The translations under genes and the position numbers were made by a program. A DNA stretch of 64,000 nucleotides from Iris pallida. Taxonomy: Eukaryota; Streptophyta; Magnoliopsida; Asparagales; Iridaceae. The DNA is taken from contig JANAVB010015600.1 in NCBI GenBank assembly GCA_029216955.1, positions 28,084,352 through 28,148,351 on the forward strand, in the 5' to 3' direction. Shown here piece by piece: positions 21,401 to 29,600 of the stretch. How positions within the stretch are numbered: the first letter of the stretch is position 1; every line of letters begins with the position of its first letter. The notes beneath the pieces are model-generated. The model was not told the origin of the DNA, made no database searches, and saw only the letters and a list, made by a program, of their open reading frames with translations.

Positions 21401-22129
21401 ACTAGAATCCCATAAGAACTGCTTATCATCAAAGGATACAAATACACTACACACAATTCATTGGCAAGTGGAAAAAAAATACCGTTTTGTGTAATCCTTT
21501 TGGATGATTGAACTTTCCCTCCCGAGAGAGAAACCTAGAGAGAAGCCTCAAAATGCAGAGCTCAAAGAGAACTGTTTTACCACTTCCAGTCGGTGCCGAG
21601 ATGACCATGTTTATGTCGGAAAGGAAGCATCCAGGAAAGCATTCACTTTGTAAGGAATTAAAATACCTACATAACAGATAAGATACCAAATTCAAACTCA
21701 AGTACTCGGCAGATATGTATATAGGTGTAGATACATATGCTACCTCTGCTATCCTATGTGCAAGATTCATTATCTTTGCAGAATGCACTGATGGAAGATC
21801 ACATTTCGTTCCAAAAACTTGTCATAAGGCGCAGTTGTCGTTATTATAAGAATCTTTAAATTGTTAATATGGACTCCCGCCGAAACAAATCACCAAAGTA
21901 CATAGAAATGAACAATAATCTAATTTGTTTCCAGGCCCGGCTATATGAATATTAACTTGGTGCAATGAAACATTGTCACTCCAAAAATCGCAATTTGCAA
22001 TTGACATGAATACAGATCATAGCTTTCGAGTATAGTTCGAGTATACAACCTAAAACTGAAAGTGGAACGGAAGGGTGCTGGCAAATCTGCGACAGATTTC
22101 AGCAAATACGGATCATGAAAGGATCCCAT
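321..22129 (-). CDS. MER3: MER3/HFM1 meiotic DNA helicase gene, 16 exons, 3' end outside window
   Basis: This is a Ski2-like superfamily 2 DNA helicase of the MER3/HFM1/ROCK-N-ROLLERS family, which in plants acts in the nucleus during meiotic prophase to stabilise recombination intermediates for interfering crossovers. Exons on the minus strand are 22050-22129, 21483-21666, 20876-21037, 20530-20767, 20398-20434, 20275-20321, 17083-17120, 16874-16895, 16567-16779, 16249-16405, 16113-16164, 996-1067, 826-875, 625-742, 484-547 and 321-404. All junction phases agree, giving 539 codons plus 1 nt without a stop. Visible motifs are SAPTGSGKT (I), DEVH (II), SATIPN (III), FCSTRKGAQ (IV), TNTLAHGINLPA (V) and CGRAGRPPFDD (VI). 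The winged-helix region begins in the last exons; the ratchet and Sec63 parts lie off the left edge. All junctions are GT-AG except one GC-AG intron after 625. Introns 6 and 11 are swollen by transposons. The family is clear from order and motifs; exon edges are my reading. Confidence 0.93.
484..547 (-). CDS. MER3: MER3 exon 15
   Basis: A 64-nt exon reading NPENYGVKKGIPCERLEKHM plus RG between a CAG acceptor and a GTAACTC donor. Confidence 0.88.
625..742 (-). CDS. MER3: MER3 exon 14, with GC donor
   Basis: The exon encodes LLSCAMEHLNAEIVQLTVSD and on through IEWLKCSYLYVRIKK. The next residues in the family (NPENYG) begin exon 15 in phase 0, so the intron must start with GCATGC at 624-619. 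That is a non-canonical GC-AG intron. Confidence 0.85.
826..875 (-). CDS. MER3: MER3 exon 13
   Basis: A 50-nt exon reading VHLYENLLNGCEMVES plus CA between GTAG and GTATGTTTG splice sites. The split codon is completed by G at 742. Confidence 0.88.
996..1067 (-). CDS. MER3: MER3 exon 12 (motif VI)
   Basis: The exon reads MCGRAGRPPFDDTGTVVIMT and ends RRET, containing motif VI with both arginine fingers. It is 72 nt in phase 0 with a TGCAG acceptor and a GTAATT donor. It proves the gene continues across the large insertion. Confidence 0.93.
1068..1537. other. MER3 intron 11, native left part
   Basis: AT-rich intron DNA between exon 12 and the first LTR insertion. I see nothing else in it. Confidence 0.5.
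1538..1650 (-). repeat. 3' LTR of the outer intron-11 element
   Basis: A 113-bp terminal repeat sharing phrases such as ATTGGGATGCTTCATT with 9815-9936. The two have diverged clearly, so this is an older insertion than the copia at 10293. Confidence 0.8.
2060..2540. mobile_element. hAT-like MITE (non-autonomous)
   Basis: A 481-bp stretch rich in GTATCGG/CCGATAC. The ends pair loosely as inverted repeats (CAAGGTTCGTACTATCAGTATC against CATAGTTTACAGTATCGG). Flanking 8-mers ATATCTAC and ATATGTAC differ at one base and look like an 8-bp target duplication, as for hAT. It has no credible coding region. Confidence 0.62.
2778..3238 (-). repeat. 3' LTR of short LTR element, with internal 60-odd-bp triplication
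   Basis: The LTR carries three tandem units containing AAGGAAGGGTTATTATTGG and AATAATCCTTCCT, complementary halves that could fold into hairpins. The same array is in the partner LTR. Confidence 0.88.
3301..4152 (-). CDS. gag-like N-terminal ORF of the short LTR element
   Basis: A 283-residue reading frame starts just after the primer site. Residues 1-70 (MASGTRNTIEEKIQGLREDF onward) form a predicted coiled coil with QASTQEDLQTEVRSMREEM, like the start of plant Ty3/gypsy gag proteins. The rest is low-complexity Gly/Pro/Ala/Arg from very GC-rich DNA and ends in an Arg-rich tail. There is no zinc knuckle, protease or polymerase. GC richness keeps several frames open on both strands here, so only the N-terminal third is convincing as coding. 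A truncated gag kept by a parasite element is possible. Confidence 0.5.
   Translation of the reverse strand: MASGTRNTIEEKIQGLREDFNIEIESLKAAIKDQASTQEDLQTEVRSMREEMTSIPAMMKLLQNISNKINGGEAEAATTQTLGDQLGFVHTEGEATDDHGGPADGSWPAPAVAAAPPGGALAAGNPRRTAAEGRGSVAANRASPGGAAAVGGGRWPAPDRHPWPVGARGAADERPWPDAVDPYGPGGPVPHSGEALGLGAPFGGRTRIANYGDRFVGPGRGLAGVPAWTGGAEPPGGARHAGGSNFFGGMADPANFQRGDLPPRRPPRRKRRRRRIRRRKRPP
4179..4639 (-). repeat. 5' LTR of short LTR element
   Basis: Nearly identical to 2778-3238, starting TGATGTGAATCG and ending GGGCCCACATCA as read on the plus strand. Confidence 0.88.
4640..5867. other. Internal non-coding DNA of the outer intron-11 LTR element
   Basis: Purine-rich DNA with many GGAGG and AGAGG runs. 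I find no conserved reading frame. It reads as the leader or spacer of the element at 1538-9936. Confidence 0.45.
5868..9531 (-). mobile_element. hAT transposon with GCCTAGGCG-rich termini
   Basis: A 3,664-bp element flanked by an exact 8-bp duplication GTTTTGGT (5860-5867 and 9532-9539). The ends are related inverted repeats (CAAGGTTGTAAAAGGC against CAGTATTCTAAAAGGC), followed on both sides by dense GCCTAGGCGG palindromes (5880-5960 and 9330-9515). It carries a BED-finger/hAT transposase on the minus strand (about 8716 to 6157) with at least two frameshifts, so it is a recently dead autonomous copy. Positions 8890-9260 hold purine and pyrimidine simple repeats between the gene and the right end. 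Confidence 0.92.
6157..8716 (-). pseudogene. hAT-family transposase, frameshifted
   Basis: The transposase cuts and rejoins hAT ends. Starting at ATG 8716 it has an acidic/Ser start, a BED-type zinc finger (WEYGALVDP then C...CSGGIYRIKQHIGHIKGNV), a DUF659-like block (SVMTDVWTDRKRRSIMNMCV), a catalytic-core block (VVTDNASNNMAAAKLL, SCATHTIDLMLE) and the C-terminal dimerisation block (WWSNYGGSTPNLLKIAKRIL, SSGCERNWSTFEG at about 6653-6782). The last exon, 6157-6566, starts IHTKKRNRLDVERLNNLVYV. An intron separates 7907 and 7828. Two single-base frameshifts are seen, near 8313-8325 and near 6905. Both homologous frames continue past each break, so loss is recent. The copy is not expected to be functional. 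Confidence 0.88.
9815..9936 (-). repeat. 5' LTR of the outer intron-11 element
   Basis: A 122-bp terminal repeat matching 1538-1650 with small indels, followed by the target duplication AGTCT. Confidence 0.8.
10293..10421 (-). repeat. 3' LTR of young copia
   Basis: 129 bp, identical to 15763-15891. On the minus strand it runs from TGTTGAGAG to TTTCAACT, an unusual CT end set by the primer site and the target duplication. Confidence 0.93.
10429..14249 (-). CDS. Copia pol polyprotein (zinc knuckle, protease, integrase, RT, RNase H)
   Basis: One open frame from the zinc-knuckle region to the stop beside the purine tract. In order: CCHC knuckle CHNCGDTRHYIRFC (near 14150-14190), protease site WIMDSGASCHVTGS, pre-integrase H/C finger ending CDACELGKHTRS, integrase core (SDVWGPCPTNGVNGYRWFV, DNGTEYTHKRF), reverse transcriptase (QLDVKNAFLHGDLQEEVYM and the catalytic AVYVDDIVITGDD) and RNase H (DADWASC, AEAEYRAMALG). 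The frame is fully open from about 14249 down to 10429. In normal elements it is one polyprotein with gag; here a one-base shift separates them. Lineage looks Ale-like but I did not run a phylogeny. Confidence 0.93.
14250..15032 (-). CDS. Copia gag N-terminal part, frameshifted before the zinc knuckle
   Basis: Gag makes the virus-like particle that packages element RNA. The frame opens with MDSIYGKLTAEEMKALVEDL and contains the copia gag core (TNYLKWSRQAMRTLKGRGL, then ADIWRTLKDMYSG and FQLQDELDRVIQDDRTISEY). It reads in frame to the ARLKLMPTK stretch. There, in a short C/G run at about 14245-14254, the correct frame shifts by one base: the open frame continues with unrelated residues (the apparent end is at 13737) while the knuckle is found in the pol frame. 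This is either a mutation, which would make the copy defective, or less likely a programmed shift. Confidence 0.85.
15537..15650. repeat. G-rich tandem repeat in copia leader
   Basis: Imperfect 17-18-bp units of the type GGGGGGCGGCGCTGGAGG lie between the 5' LTR and gag. They cause Pro-rich spurious frames on the minus strand. Confidence 0.75.
15763..15891 (-). repeat. 5' LTR of young copia
   Basis: 129 bp, identical to the 3' LTR. It should contain the element's promoter. Confidence 0.93.
16113..16164 (-). CDS. MER3: MER3 exon 11
   Basis: A 52-nt exon reading NKEKGIYLEYERSMILQ between TGCAG and GTATGTTG splice sites. The next exon is about 15 kb away, across the transposon-filled intron 11. 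Confidence 0.9.
16249..16405 (-). CDS. MER3: MER3 exon 10 (motif V)
   Basis: The exon encodes GYHNGGLCLKDRNLIEGLF, then ILCTTNTLAHGINLPAHTVV (motif V) and IKSTQY. It ends in TT before a GTATGTTG donor. Confidence 0.93.
16567..16779 (-). CDS. MER3: MER3 exon 9 (motif IV)
   Basis: The exon encodes VLMQHSRGKSALIFCSTRKG and on through GYSNPFIKSKEQQ to SCIIYGG. FCSTRKGAQ is motif IV of the second RecA-like domain. The donor is GTACGA. Confidence 0.92.
16874..16895 (-). CDS. MER3: MER3 exon 8 (22-nt microexon)
   Basis: A 22-nt exon reading RLQSFIF plus G between CAG and GTGCGC splice sites. It is supported by phase and by its fit between exons 7 and 9. Confidence 0.78.
17083..17120 (-). CDS. MER3: MER3 exon 7
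   Basis: A 38-nt exon reading GYAPAKNDFLFER between TTGCAG and GTAATA splice sites. It links the two RecA-like domains. Confidence 0.85.
17228..17272. repeat. (CA)n(TA)n microsatellite
   Basis: A CA run followed by a TA run in MER3 intron 6, next to the left edge of the truncated copia. Confidence 0.85.
17452..19560 (+). mobile_element. 5'-truncated copia relic in MER3 intron 6
   Basis: A plus-strand relative of the copia at 10293, opposite to MER3. Only the end of integrase, RT, RNase H, purine tract (about 19430-19438) and a 3' LTR starting TGTTGAGAACC at 19439 remain. The LTR aligns with the young element's LTR for about 100 bp; its true end is uncertain (19560 to 19680). The 5' end is cut inside pol and begins with about 28 bp in reverse orientation (17455-17483). 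I see no 5' LTR and no target duplication. Confidence 0.85.
17484..19431 (+). pseudogene. Copia RT/RNase H remnant
   Basis: Homologous to the C-terminal two thirds of the young copia pol. The first block (17484-17967, NINAGKTPSRY region) ends at an A-run frameshift near 17955. The RT block (18008-18949) keeps QLDVKNAFLHGDLQEEVYM and AVYVDDIVITGDD. A frameshift near 18905 and a TGG-to-TAG stop near 19048 break RNase H, after which 19069-19431 reads SSAEAEYRAMALG to the normal end. It is not functional. Confidence 0.88.
19561..20274. other. MER3 intron 6, right part
   Basis: AT-rich intron DNA between the copia relic and exon 6. I see no coding or repeat structure. Confidence 0.45.
20275..20321 (-). 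CDS. MER3: MER3 exon 6
   Basis: A 47-nt exon reading FGEEMRPVKLTTKVF between a TAG acceptor and a GTAGTC donor. It is followed by the expanded intron 6, which holds a copia relic. Confidence 0.85.
20398..20434 (-). CDS. MER3: MER3 exon 5
   Basis: A 37-nt exon between a CAG acceptor and a GTAGTATG donor. With split codons it reads AEWLLVPADGIKR, matching the segment after motif III in this family. Confidence 0.82.
20530..20767 (-). CDS. MER3: MER3 exon 4 (motifs II and III)
   Basis: The exon encodes KFDAVTRHGVRDGGLSFF, then IDEVHLLNDPRGAALEAV (Walker B, DEVH form) and VRFLAVSATIPNIEDL (motif III). DEVH rather than DExD fits the Ski2/HFM1 group. Confidence 0.94.
20876..21037 (-). CDS. MER3: MER3 exon 3 (motifs Ia, Ib)
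   Basis: The exon encodes IYIAPSKALVQEKLRDW, then a TGD box and ILSTPE. These are single-strand DNA contact motifs of the first RecA-like domain. It starts after an AG acceptor at 21039-21038 and is 54 codons in phase 0. Confidence 0.9.
21038..21482. other. MER3 intron 2
   Basis: A 445-bp AT-rich intron with consensus splice ends and nothing else recognised. Confidence 0.6.
21483..21666 (-). CDS. MER3: MER3 exon 2 (helicase motif I)
   Basis: The exon begins with YFNSLQSECFP and contains the Walker A motif SAPTGSGKT followed by ELCILRLLSR, the ATP-binding part of the first RecA-like domain. The donor is GTATTT. Confidence 0.92.
22050..22129 (-). CDS. MER3: MER3 exon 1 (start codon)
   Basis: The start codon is the first ATG of the open exon, MGSFHDPYLLKSVADLPAPF. 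The LPAPFRS stretch is typical of the MER3 N-terminus. The exon ends in AG before a GTTGTATA donor, and the split codon is completed by G from exon 2. A decayed inverted copy of this exon lies at about 32903-32983. Confidence 0.88.
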
Positions 22130-22149
22130 TTTGCCAATTGTAGCCTAGT

Positions 22150-23300
22150 CACACCTAATTCACATGAAGAAAAACTTGTATAAATTTAGATTGTTAGGAG
22201 AAACAGATAACAACAGGTTGAAATCTCAGAAATAAAGAACTATATTAGTTGACATCACCACCAAACCCAAACCCATCAGAACTCCCGAGTTGCAACATAA
22301 ACCAAAATGTCATCCAAAAGCACCATAAATTCGACAGGACAAAGCATCATAAGCTTGATCATAGATTATATCGAGAAATTGTATAGATTAGATTAGGGTT
22401 TAACAAAAAGCATAAAATTTAGGAAATTGAGCTCAAACCTTTGTTTATTCAAGGAACTCAGAAATGGCATGAAGTCTTGAAGAACAAGCTTACTTAAATA
22501 TGTATTGAGACCTAATAGAATCTATTTACCAATTTATCTCCAAAGAACAAACCATCGTCAGTAACTATGACATAATTTGCAACATAAACACTGAAAATTC
22601 GAAAAACCAAACCATTAGAAGCTTCACATTTCCATTAACTAATATCATATTGAGAATCGCATGAGAAATTAGCAAAAGGTTTTACGAAAGAGAATAAAAT
22701 TTAGGAAATCGAGCTAAAAACTTTGTTTTTCTCCAAGGAACTCAGCGATGGCATGAAGAGAAACTTACTCAAACATGATATAAAATGATATCGAGATCTA
22801 ATAGAAACTATTAATTTTCTTTGTTAGAAAAAAGAATCATCAATAATTAAAAATTGAAGAATTGCAATCATAACCATTACTACCAAATCCTAACCCCATA
22901 GAACTCCCACATTGCAACATAAATGCCATAAATTCGACAAATCAAACCATCAGAAGCTCCAAATTTCCAGTATCTGATATTAAATCAAAAATCGTACGAG
23001 AAATTAGTGTAGGGTTCTACGAAAGAACATAAAATTTAGGAAAATCGAGCTAAAACCTTCAACTTCTTCAAGTAACTCAGAGATGACATGAAGAAAAAAC
23101 TTAGTTAAATATGTTACTCAGATCTATAGGGACTATTTTGCCATTTTTTCTCCTAAGAACAAGCAATTATAAATGATCACGACAGATCAAAATCTTAAAA
23201 ATTGAACAATTGCAATCATAACTATTACTACCAAACACTAACACATCAGAACCCCAAATTGCAACATAAACACCTAAATTTTGGAAAAATCAAACCATCG
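22150..23300 (-). repeat. Left arm of MER3 leader palindrome: about 330-bp tandem repeats
   Basis: Three to four tandem units of 280-330 bp, recognised by GGCATGAAG or GACATGAAG after an AACTCAG phrase at about 22459, 22738 and 23066, and by CATCAGAAC phrases at about 22276 and 23242. Each unit, read on the minus strand, looks like leader plus intron start of the MER3 5' region. The arm is matched in reverse order by 23840-25034. Confidence 0.8.
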
Positions 23301-23510
23301 GACGCTTCAAATTTCCAGGATCTGACATTAGATCGACAATCGCATGAGAAATTAGTCTAGGGTCTGTGATAGAGAATAAGAAATTGGGGAAATCGAGATC
23401 GAACCTTCGTTCTCTTCAAACTTTTGGGGATCCAAATTTATAGAGAAATTAGGGTTTGAGAAGAATATATAGAGAGAGATTTTATTGGGGAAGTGAAATG
23501 GAATCATCTA

Positions 23511-23518
23511 TATTTATA
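23511..23518 (-). promoter_or_regulatory. Probable MER3 TATA box
   Basis: TATAAATA on the minus strand inside the single-copy spacer of the palindrome. It is followed about 60 bp downstream by CAAACCCTAATTTC and a likely 5'-leader exon ending near a GAACGAAG/GTTCG donor around 23405. It is the best promoter candidate upstream of the start codon at 22129, and implies a spliced leader. Confidence 0.5.
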
Positions 23519-23839
23519 GTCGAGAGGAGAAGTGAGTGCTGTTGGCGGGGCGGTTCCAGTGTTCCGCAGGAACACCTTAAGCGCACTACTCATGCTCCTC
23601 TAATTCATCATCAATTGCAAAAGAAACAGTTATTTTGCGAAGTCCCAAAATGGCGAAATCTAGTGTACTTCTAATAAGATCTACCAAATATTATGATACA
23701 TGTTTAGATGTTCCTTTTTAAATGTTTGGATTTTAAGTTTAGCATCCAAATTCTACCTTACAAATTTGAAGAAATTTAATGCATGCAGAAGAAAGTAATC
23801 AAGTATCAGTGTATCACTTGAAAATTTAAATTTAATTTT

Positions 23840-25034
23840 CGGTGTCTATGTTACAATTTGAAGGCTATGATAGATTAGGGTTTGGTAGTAATAGTTATGA
23901 TTGTAATTCTTCAAGTTTTGATATTTTGATTTGTCGTAATCATTGATAATGGCTTGTTCTTAGGAGGAAAAAAAATGGTAAAATAGTCCATAGTAATATT
24001 AGATCCGAATAACATATTTAACTAAGTTTTCTCTTCATGTTATGTCATCTCTAAGTTACTTGAAAAAAGTTGAAGGGTTTAGCTCAATTTTTTTTTTCAA
24101 TTTTATGCTCTTTTGTTCGTACAACCCTACACTAATTTTTCACATATCCTATAAATTTGGAGCTTTTGATGGTTTAATTTGTCATATTTATGACGTTTTT
24201 ATTGCAATTCAGGAGTTTTGATGGGTTACGGTTTGATAGCAGTGATTATGATTGCAATTCTTTAAATTTTTAGATTTTTATCTGCTGTAATCATTGATGA
24301 TTGTTTGTTCTAACAAATAAAATTAGCAGTTTCTATTAGATCTTGATACCATGTTTGAGTAAGTTTCTCTTCATGCAATCTTTGAGTTCCTTGGAGAAAA
24401 ATGACGTTTCTAGCTCGATTTTTCTAAATTTTATTCTCATTTGTAAAACCCTCACTAGTTGCTATTCTCGATATAATATTAGATAATAAAAAATTGAATA
24501 TTCTAATGGTTTGGTTTTTCGAATTTTTAGTGTTTTTGTTGCAATGTGAGAATTTTGGTGGATTAGGGTTTGGTAGTAGTGGTTAAGATTGCAATTCCTC
24601 AATTTTTTTAGATTTTGTTTGGCGTAGTTATCAACAATTGTTTGTTCTTAGGAGATAAACTGGTAAGTTGATTTTATTATGACCCAATACTTTTTCTTCA
24701 TGACTTCATGCCATTTCCGAGTTCCTTGAAATAAACAAAGGTATGATCACAATTTTTTAAAATTGTATGCTTTTTTATTAAACCCTAGTATAATCTATAC
24801 AATTTTTCGATATAATTTTTGTTCGAGCTTATGATGTTTCGTCGTGTCGAATTTACGGTGCTTTTGGATGACATGTTGGTTTATGTTGCAATTCAGGAGT
24901 TCTTATGGGTTAGGGTTTGGTAGTGATGTCAACTATTATCGTTCTTCATTTTTTTAGATTTGTTATATGTTTTTAATAACAATATCTATATCAAAATTTG
25001 TGTAAGCTTTTCTTCGTGTGAATTATGTGACTAG
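23840..25034 (+). repeat. Right arm of MER3 leader palindrome (inverted duplicate)
   Basis: Units recognised by CTTCATG followed by a CTAAGTTACTTG/GAGTTCCTTG phrase at about 24037, 24372 and 24690 mirror the left arm in order. The outermost unit carries the same GATGTCAACTA phrase as the left arm's outermost unit. The match continues to GTGACTAG, which in MER3 lies about 20 bp before the start codon, and is then cut by an LTR insertion. Confidence 0.82.
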
Positions 25035-25283
25035 TGTCACGGACTTAGTATTTTTGCCTACACCTTGGTTCGTGCAGCGCACGTCTTTCCCAAATGCTTA
25101 CCTAAATCGCTAAGGCGAGAATGAAAAAACATTGAGCAAAAAAATATATTTGAATGTTGAAAACTTCATTATACTATAGAATTTTGCAACTTATTGGGGG
25201 TAGTGAGGATGAAATGAGATTCCCACTCTATTTATAAGGTGTTACAAAAAACTTCTAGAAAAAAAAACTTTTATGCCTAAGAT

Positions 25284-26435
25284 TGTCACGCCCCAGTATC
25301 GAAATACGGAGATGGACTAGGCCAGCTACTCCATATGAGGTATACAAACGTCATACGGCGATCGTGGCTGTCGAGAGACAAGGGGGTATATGCTACATTC
25401 AAGTCTCCTATGGTCACACAGAATATCTATGTCTCAATCATTCAAGCCAGAAAACATCAATTAATGAATATATAAGATAAAGCAGTAAGGCGTCCCTGAC
25501 GCTTCATCAAAATGATCATGGGGGTCTAGCTTTAGCCCAAAAAGTCATAGGTACAAAATTGTATTCAGCTGCAGTCTGATTTAATTACAATTGTGCAAAG
25601 ACAAAATGTCTAGATTAGCCGGCTAAACAGGTGCCGGTGGCTAAACGTCAGGACATAAGTAAAGATACAAGAGTGGTGGAGAAGAAACCCACTCTAGTCC
25701 CCCGCCAGCCATGCTCCTAGTATGCACCATTGACGTCAGGAAAGAAGTTCGGATCCTCAGGCTCTGCTACGTGATCTGGCCAAACAAAACCAGCGGGGTC
25801 AGTCCCGAATAGCAAGTACCACAAGGGAGTACAAAAGAGTGAGATAAAACCCAAGCATAAATATTATAAATATTAAATAAAGCTTCCGGTCGTAGCTTCC
25901 TCCAAACAAGTCAAAATCTAACTTTCCAAAGGTCAAAATTGTGTAGAATCAAATTTTCTACAACATAGGACCATTGGTTTTCGAAAATAGCCAAGTTTGA
26001 TAGATCAAAACCATGAAAACCCATGAAACCCTAGTTTTAGGAACTTAGATCTACACAAATCTAGCCATTAAAATCAAAAACTTCATGAACTAAACTTGTA
26101 GAAAATAAAGAGAAGAACATTATAGGCAAATAATATCAAGAAAAAATCAAGAATAAAAAATTCACTAATCTCCACTTTTGAGCAAGTTGTACTTGCCTGT
26201 GGAGTGGTTGTTGAGAGAAATAAATGGAGGAGTGAATGAGGAGAGAGAGAGGAAGAGATATTAAATAGGGGTTGGGTTGGCTTAAGAAAACCCTAATCCC
26301 TAATCACTCCACTAATGACAATGCTAAAAAATTACATGCCACCATTAATAAATATACGAAATTATACACATGCTAAATACAGATTCCGTACACGGAATCC
26401 ATGAAAAATACATATATCGGGATCGGGGAGTGACA
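25284..26435 (-). repeat. 3' LTR of gypsy 1
   Basis: 1,152 bp, closely matching 31570-32723 apart from scattered substitutions and small indels. Confidence 0.93.
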
Positions 26436-26600
26436 TCCCTATCCTCCTTAGAAAAATTCTGTCCTCGGAATTTCAGCCAAGACAAAGGTAGAGGTATCCG
26501 GGCAAGCAAGGTGCAATTACAATCTACGCTAACAACCCATCATTAGCAGTTATCGATCATACATTTCAAAATGGTATGAAATAAATATGTAAGCAGATTA

Positions 26601-29600
26601 TCAAGGTATGAGGAGAAACATACCTCCTGAGTCGAACAAGTACGGATACCGAGATCTAATCTCGTCCTCGCACTCCCAGGTTGACTCTTCCGGAGAGTGA
26701 TGGCCCCAAGCGACACGGACAAGGCTAATAGTCCGGTTCTTGAGCACCTTCTCTCGCCGGTCCAAAATAGACACGAGTTGTTCCTCGTAAGTTAGGTCGG
26801 TACCAACGACTAACTCCGAATGGTCGAGGACATGACTCAAATCTGGGACACACCCACGCAACTGAGATACATAAAACACATCATGTACGCCAGATAGCGA
26901 GGAAGAAAGGGCAAACCGATAAGCAACATCGCCTACCCGAGCGCGAATCTTAAAAGGACCAACGAATCTCGGACTAAGCTTTCCTCGGGTTCCAAATCTA
27001 ATGACACCCCGAGTAGGCAAAATCCGCAGAAATACTTGGTCACCGACACCAAACTCTAGAGGCCTTCGATGCTGATCTGTCCAATGGCGGTGTCTGTCTT
27101 GCGCGACCCGAAGCCGCTCTCTGATCAACTTGACTGTCTCCACGGTCTGCGTGATCATTTATGGTCCCAACAATTTTTGTTCTCCTACATCGTCCCATGC
27201 CAGAGGGGACCTGCACTTTCTTCCATATAATGCTTCAAACAGCGCCATCTGTATACTTGCCTGATAACTGTTATTGTAAGAGAACTCTACTAAATGAAGA
27301 TGATCTTCCCAAGTTCCGCCGAAGTCCAAAGTACAAGCACGTAACATATATTCCAAGGTCAGAATGGTTCTCTCTGATTGTCCATCCGTCTGCGGATGAT
27401 AGGCTGTACTGAACCTCAACTTGGTACCCAAACTTTGGTGCAAACTCTGCCAAAAGTGAGAGGTGAACCGGGTGTCTCTATCTGATACTATGCTGACTGG
27501 AACACCATGCTGCCTCACAATCTGCTTCATATACACTTCTGCCAGCTGCTCCGTAGACTGTCCTACTCTGAAAGGAAGAAAATATGCAACTTCGTGAGTC
27601 GATCCACGATCACCCAAACTACGTTCTAGCCGGTCGGAGATCTAGGTAAACCGGTCACAAAGTCCATCGTGATGTGCTCCCATTTTCACTCCGGAATAGG
27701 TAGCGGCTACAACAATCCTGCTGGTCTCTGCTGCTCTGCCTTCACTTGCTGACATACCAAACACCTGGATACAAACCTCGCTATCTCCCTTTTCATGCCA
27801 TTCCACCAAAAGTGCTGCTTCATATCCTGGTACATCTTTGTGCCTCCGGGATGAATGGAATAAGATGAACTATGAGCTTCTGACATAACTTTGTGTCGAA
27901 GGTCTCCACCGGGTACACAAAGATGGTTTCCGAACCTAAGTATACCATCATCATGGATTGCTAACTCCTTCCTGAGACCTGACTCACACTCTGATCGAAG
28001 CTTCTGGATTCGCGGATCCTCCGCCTGAGCTATTCTGATCCTCTCTACGAGAGTAGACTGAATCTGCAAACTGGCCATAACTCCCGTATCTTGCGGCAAG
28101 ATCACTTCAATTCCCATTTCCTGAAGATCTTCCAAAATATGCCTCTGCGTGGTTAGAATGAATGCACTACCTCTCCTGCTCAAGGCATCTGCTACCACAT
28201 TCGCCTTGCCTGGATGATACTGAAGAATTATATCAAAGTCTTTCAGTAATTCCAACCATCTCCTCTGTCTCATGTTTAGGTCCTTCTGGGTAAACACATA
28301 CTTTAAACTCTTGTGATCAGTGTAAATCTCCACTCGATCCCCATATAAATTGTGCCTCCATAACCTAAGTGAAAACACTACTGCTGCTAATTCCAGGTCG
28401 TGAGTCGGATAATTCTTCTCATGATCTCGAAGCTGTCGAGATGCATATGCTATTACCTTACCATGCTGCATCAACACACATCCAAGTCCCTTCTCGGATG
28501 CGTCACAATACACTGTAAACCCTCCCGATCCTATTGGAAGGGTCAAGATCGGGTCTGAGATTAATTTCTTCTTCAACTCTTCAAATGATGCCTGACACTC
28601 TGCTGACCAAACAAACTCTACATCCTTATGCGTCAAACGCGTCATGGGTGCCGAAATCCTGGCGAAGTCTGCCACGAACCTTCTGTAGTAACCTGCCAAT
28701 CCTAAGAAACTTCGTACTTCTGCTACCGTCTTCGGGACTGGCCAATTCTTTACTGCCTCTACCTTCTTCGGATCTACTGACACTCCTGCTCCAAAAATAA
28801 TGTGTCCCAGGAACGAAATATGGTCCAACCAAAACTCATATTTATTAAGCTTCGCATAAAGTTGATGCTCCCTTAAGGTCTACAAAACTGTCTGAAGAAG
28901 TTTCTCATGTTCCTCCTTACTACTGGAATAGACGAGGATATCATCTATAAACACTACTATAAACTTGTCCAAATAGGGTAGAAAGATGCAATTCATCAAA
29001 TCCATGAATACTGCTGGGATATTAGTCAGTCCAAATGGCATCACCAGAAACTCATAATGCCCATACCGTGATCTAAATGATGTCTTGGGTATGTCCTGCT
29101 CCCGGACCCTCACTTGATAATATCCAGATCGAAGATCAATCTTTGAGAAGATGCAAGCCTTACTCAATTGATCAAATAAGTCATCAATCATTGGTAATGG
29201 ATACTTGTTCTTCACGGTTACTGCATTCAACTGCCGGTAATCAATGCACATTCGCGTTGATCCATCCTTCTTGGGTACCAAAATCACCGGTGCTACCCAG
29301 GGCGATTTATTGTCTCGGATAAACTGCTTCGTCTTCAATTCTTCTTCATGTTGGTACAACTTGTCCAACTCTGACTGCGATATCCTGTAAACTCTGCCGA
29401 CTTTAGGCTCCGTCCCAGGATTCAGCTCAATGCAAAACTCAACATCTCTCACTGGTGGTAAACCTGGAAGCTCATCTGGAAATACATCAAAAAACTCTCT
29501 GACTACCCTTGGAATCTGCTCCTGCTCTGCCAATGCTTCTGCAACGATGCCCTTGGGTCGATCCTCCAGTGATCGGTCAAAGACGAACTCCTCAATGCCA

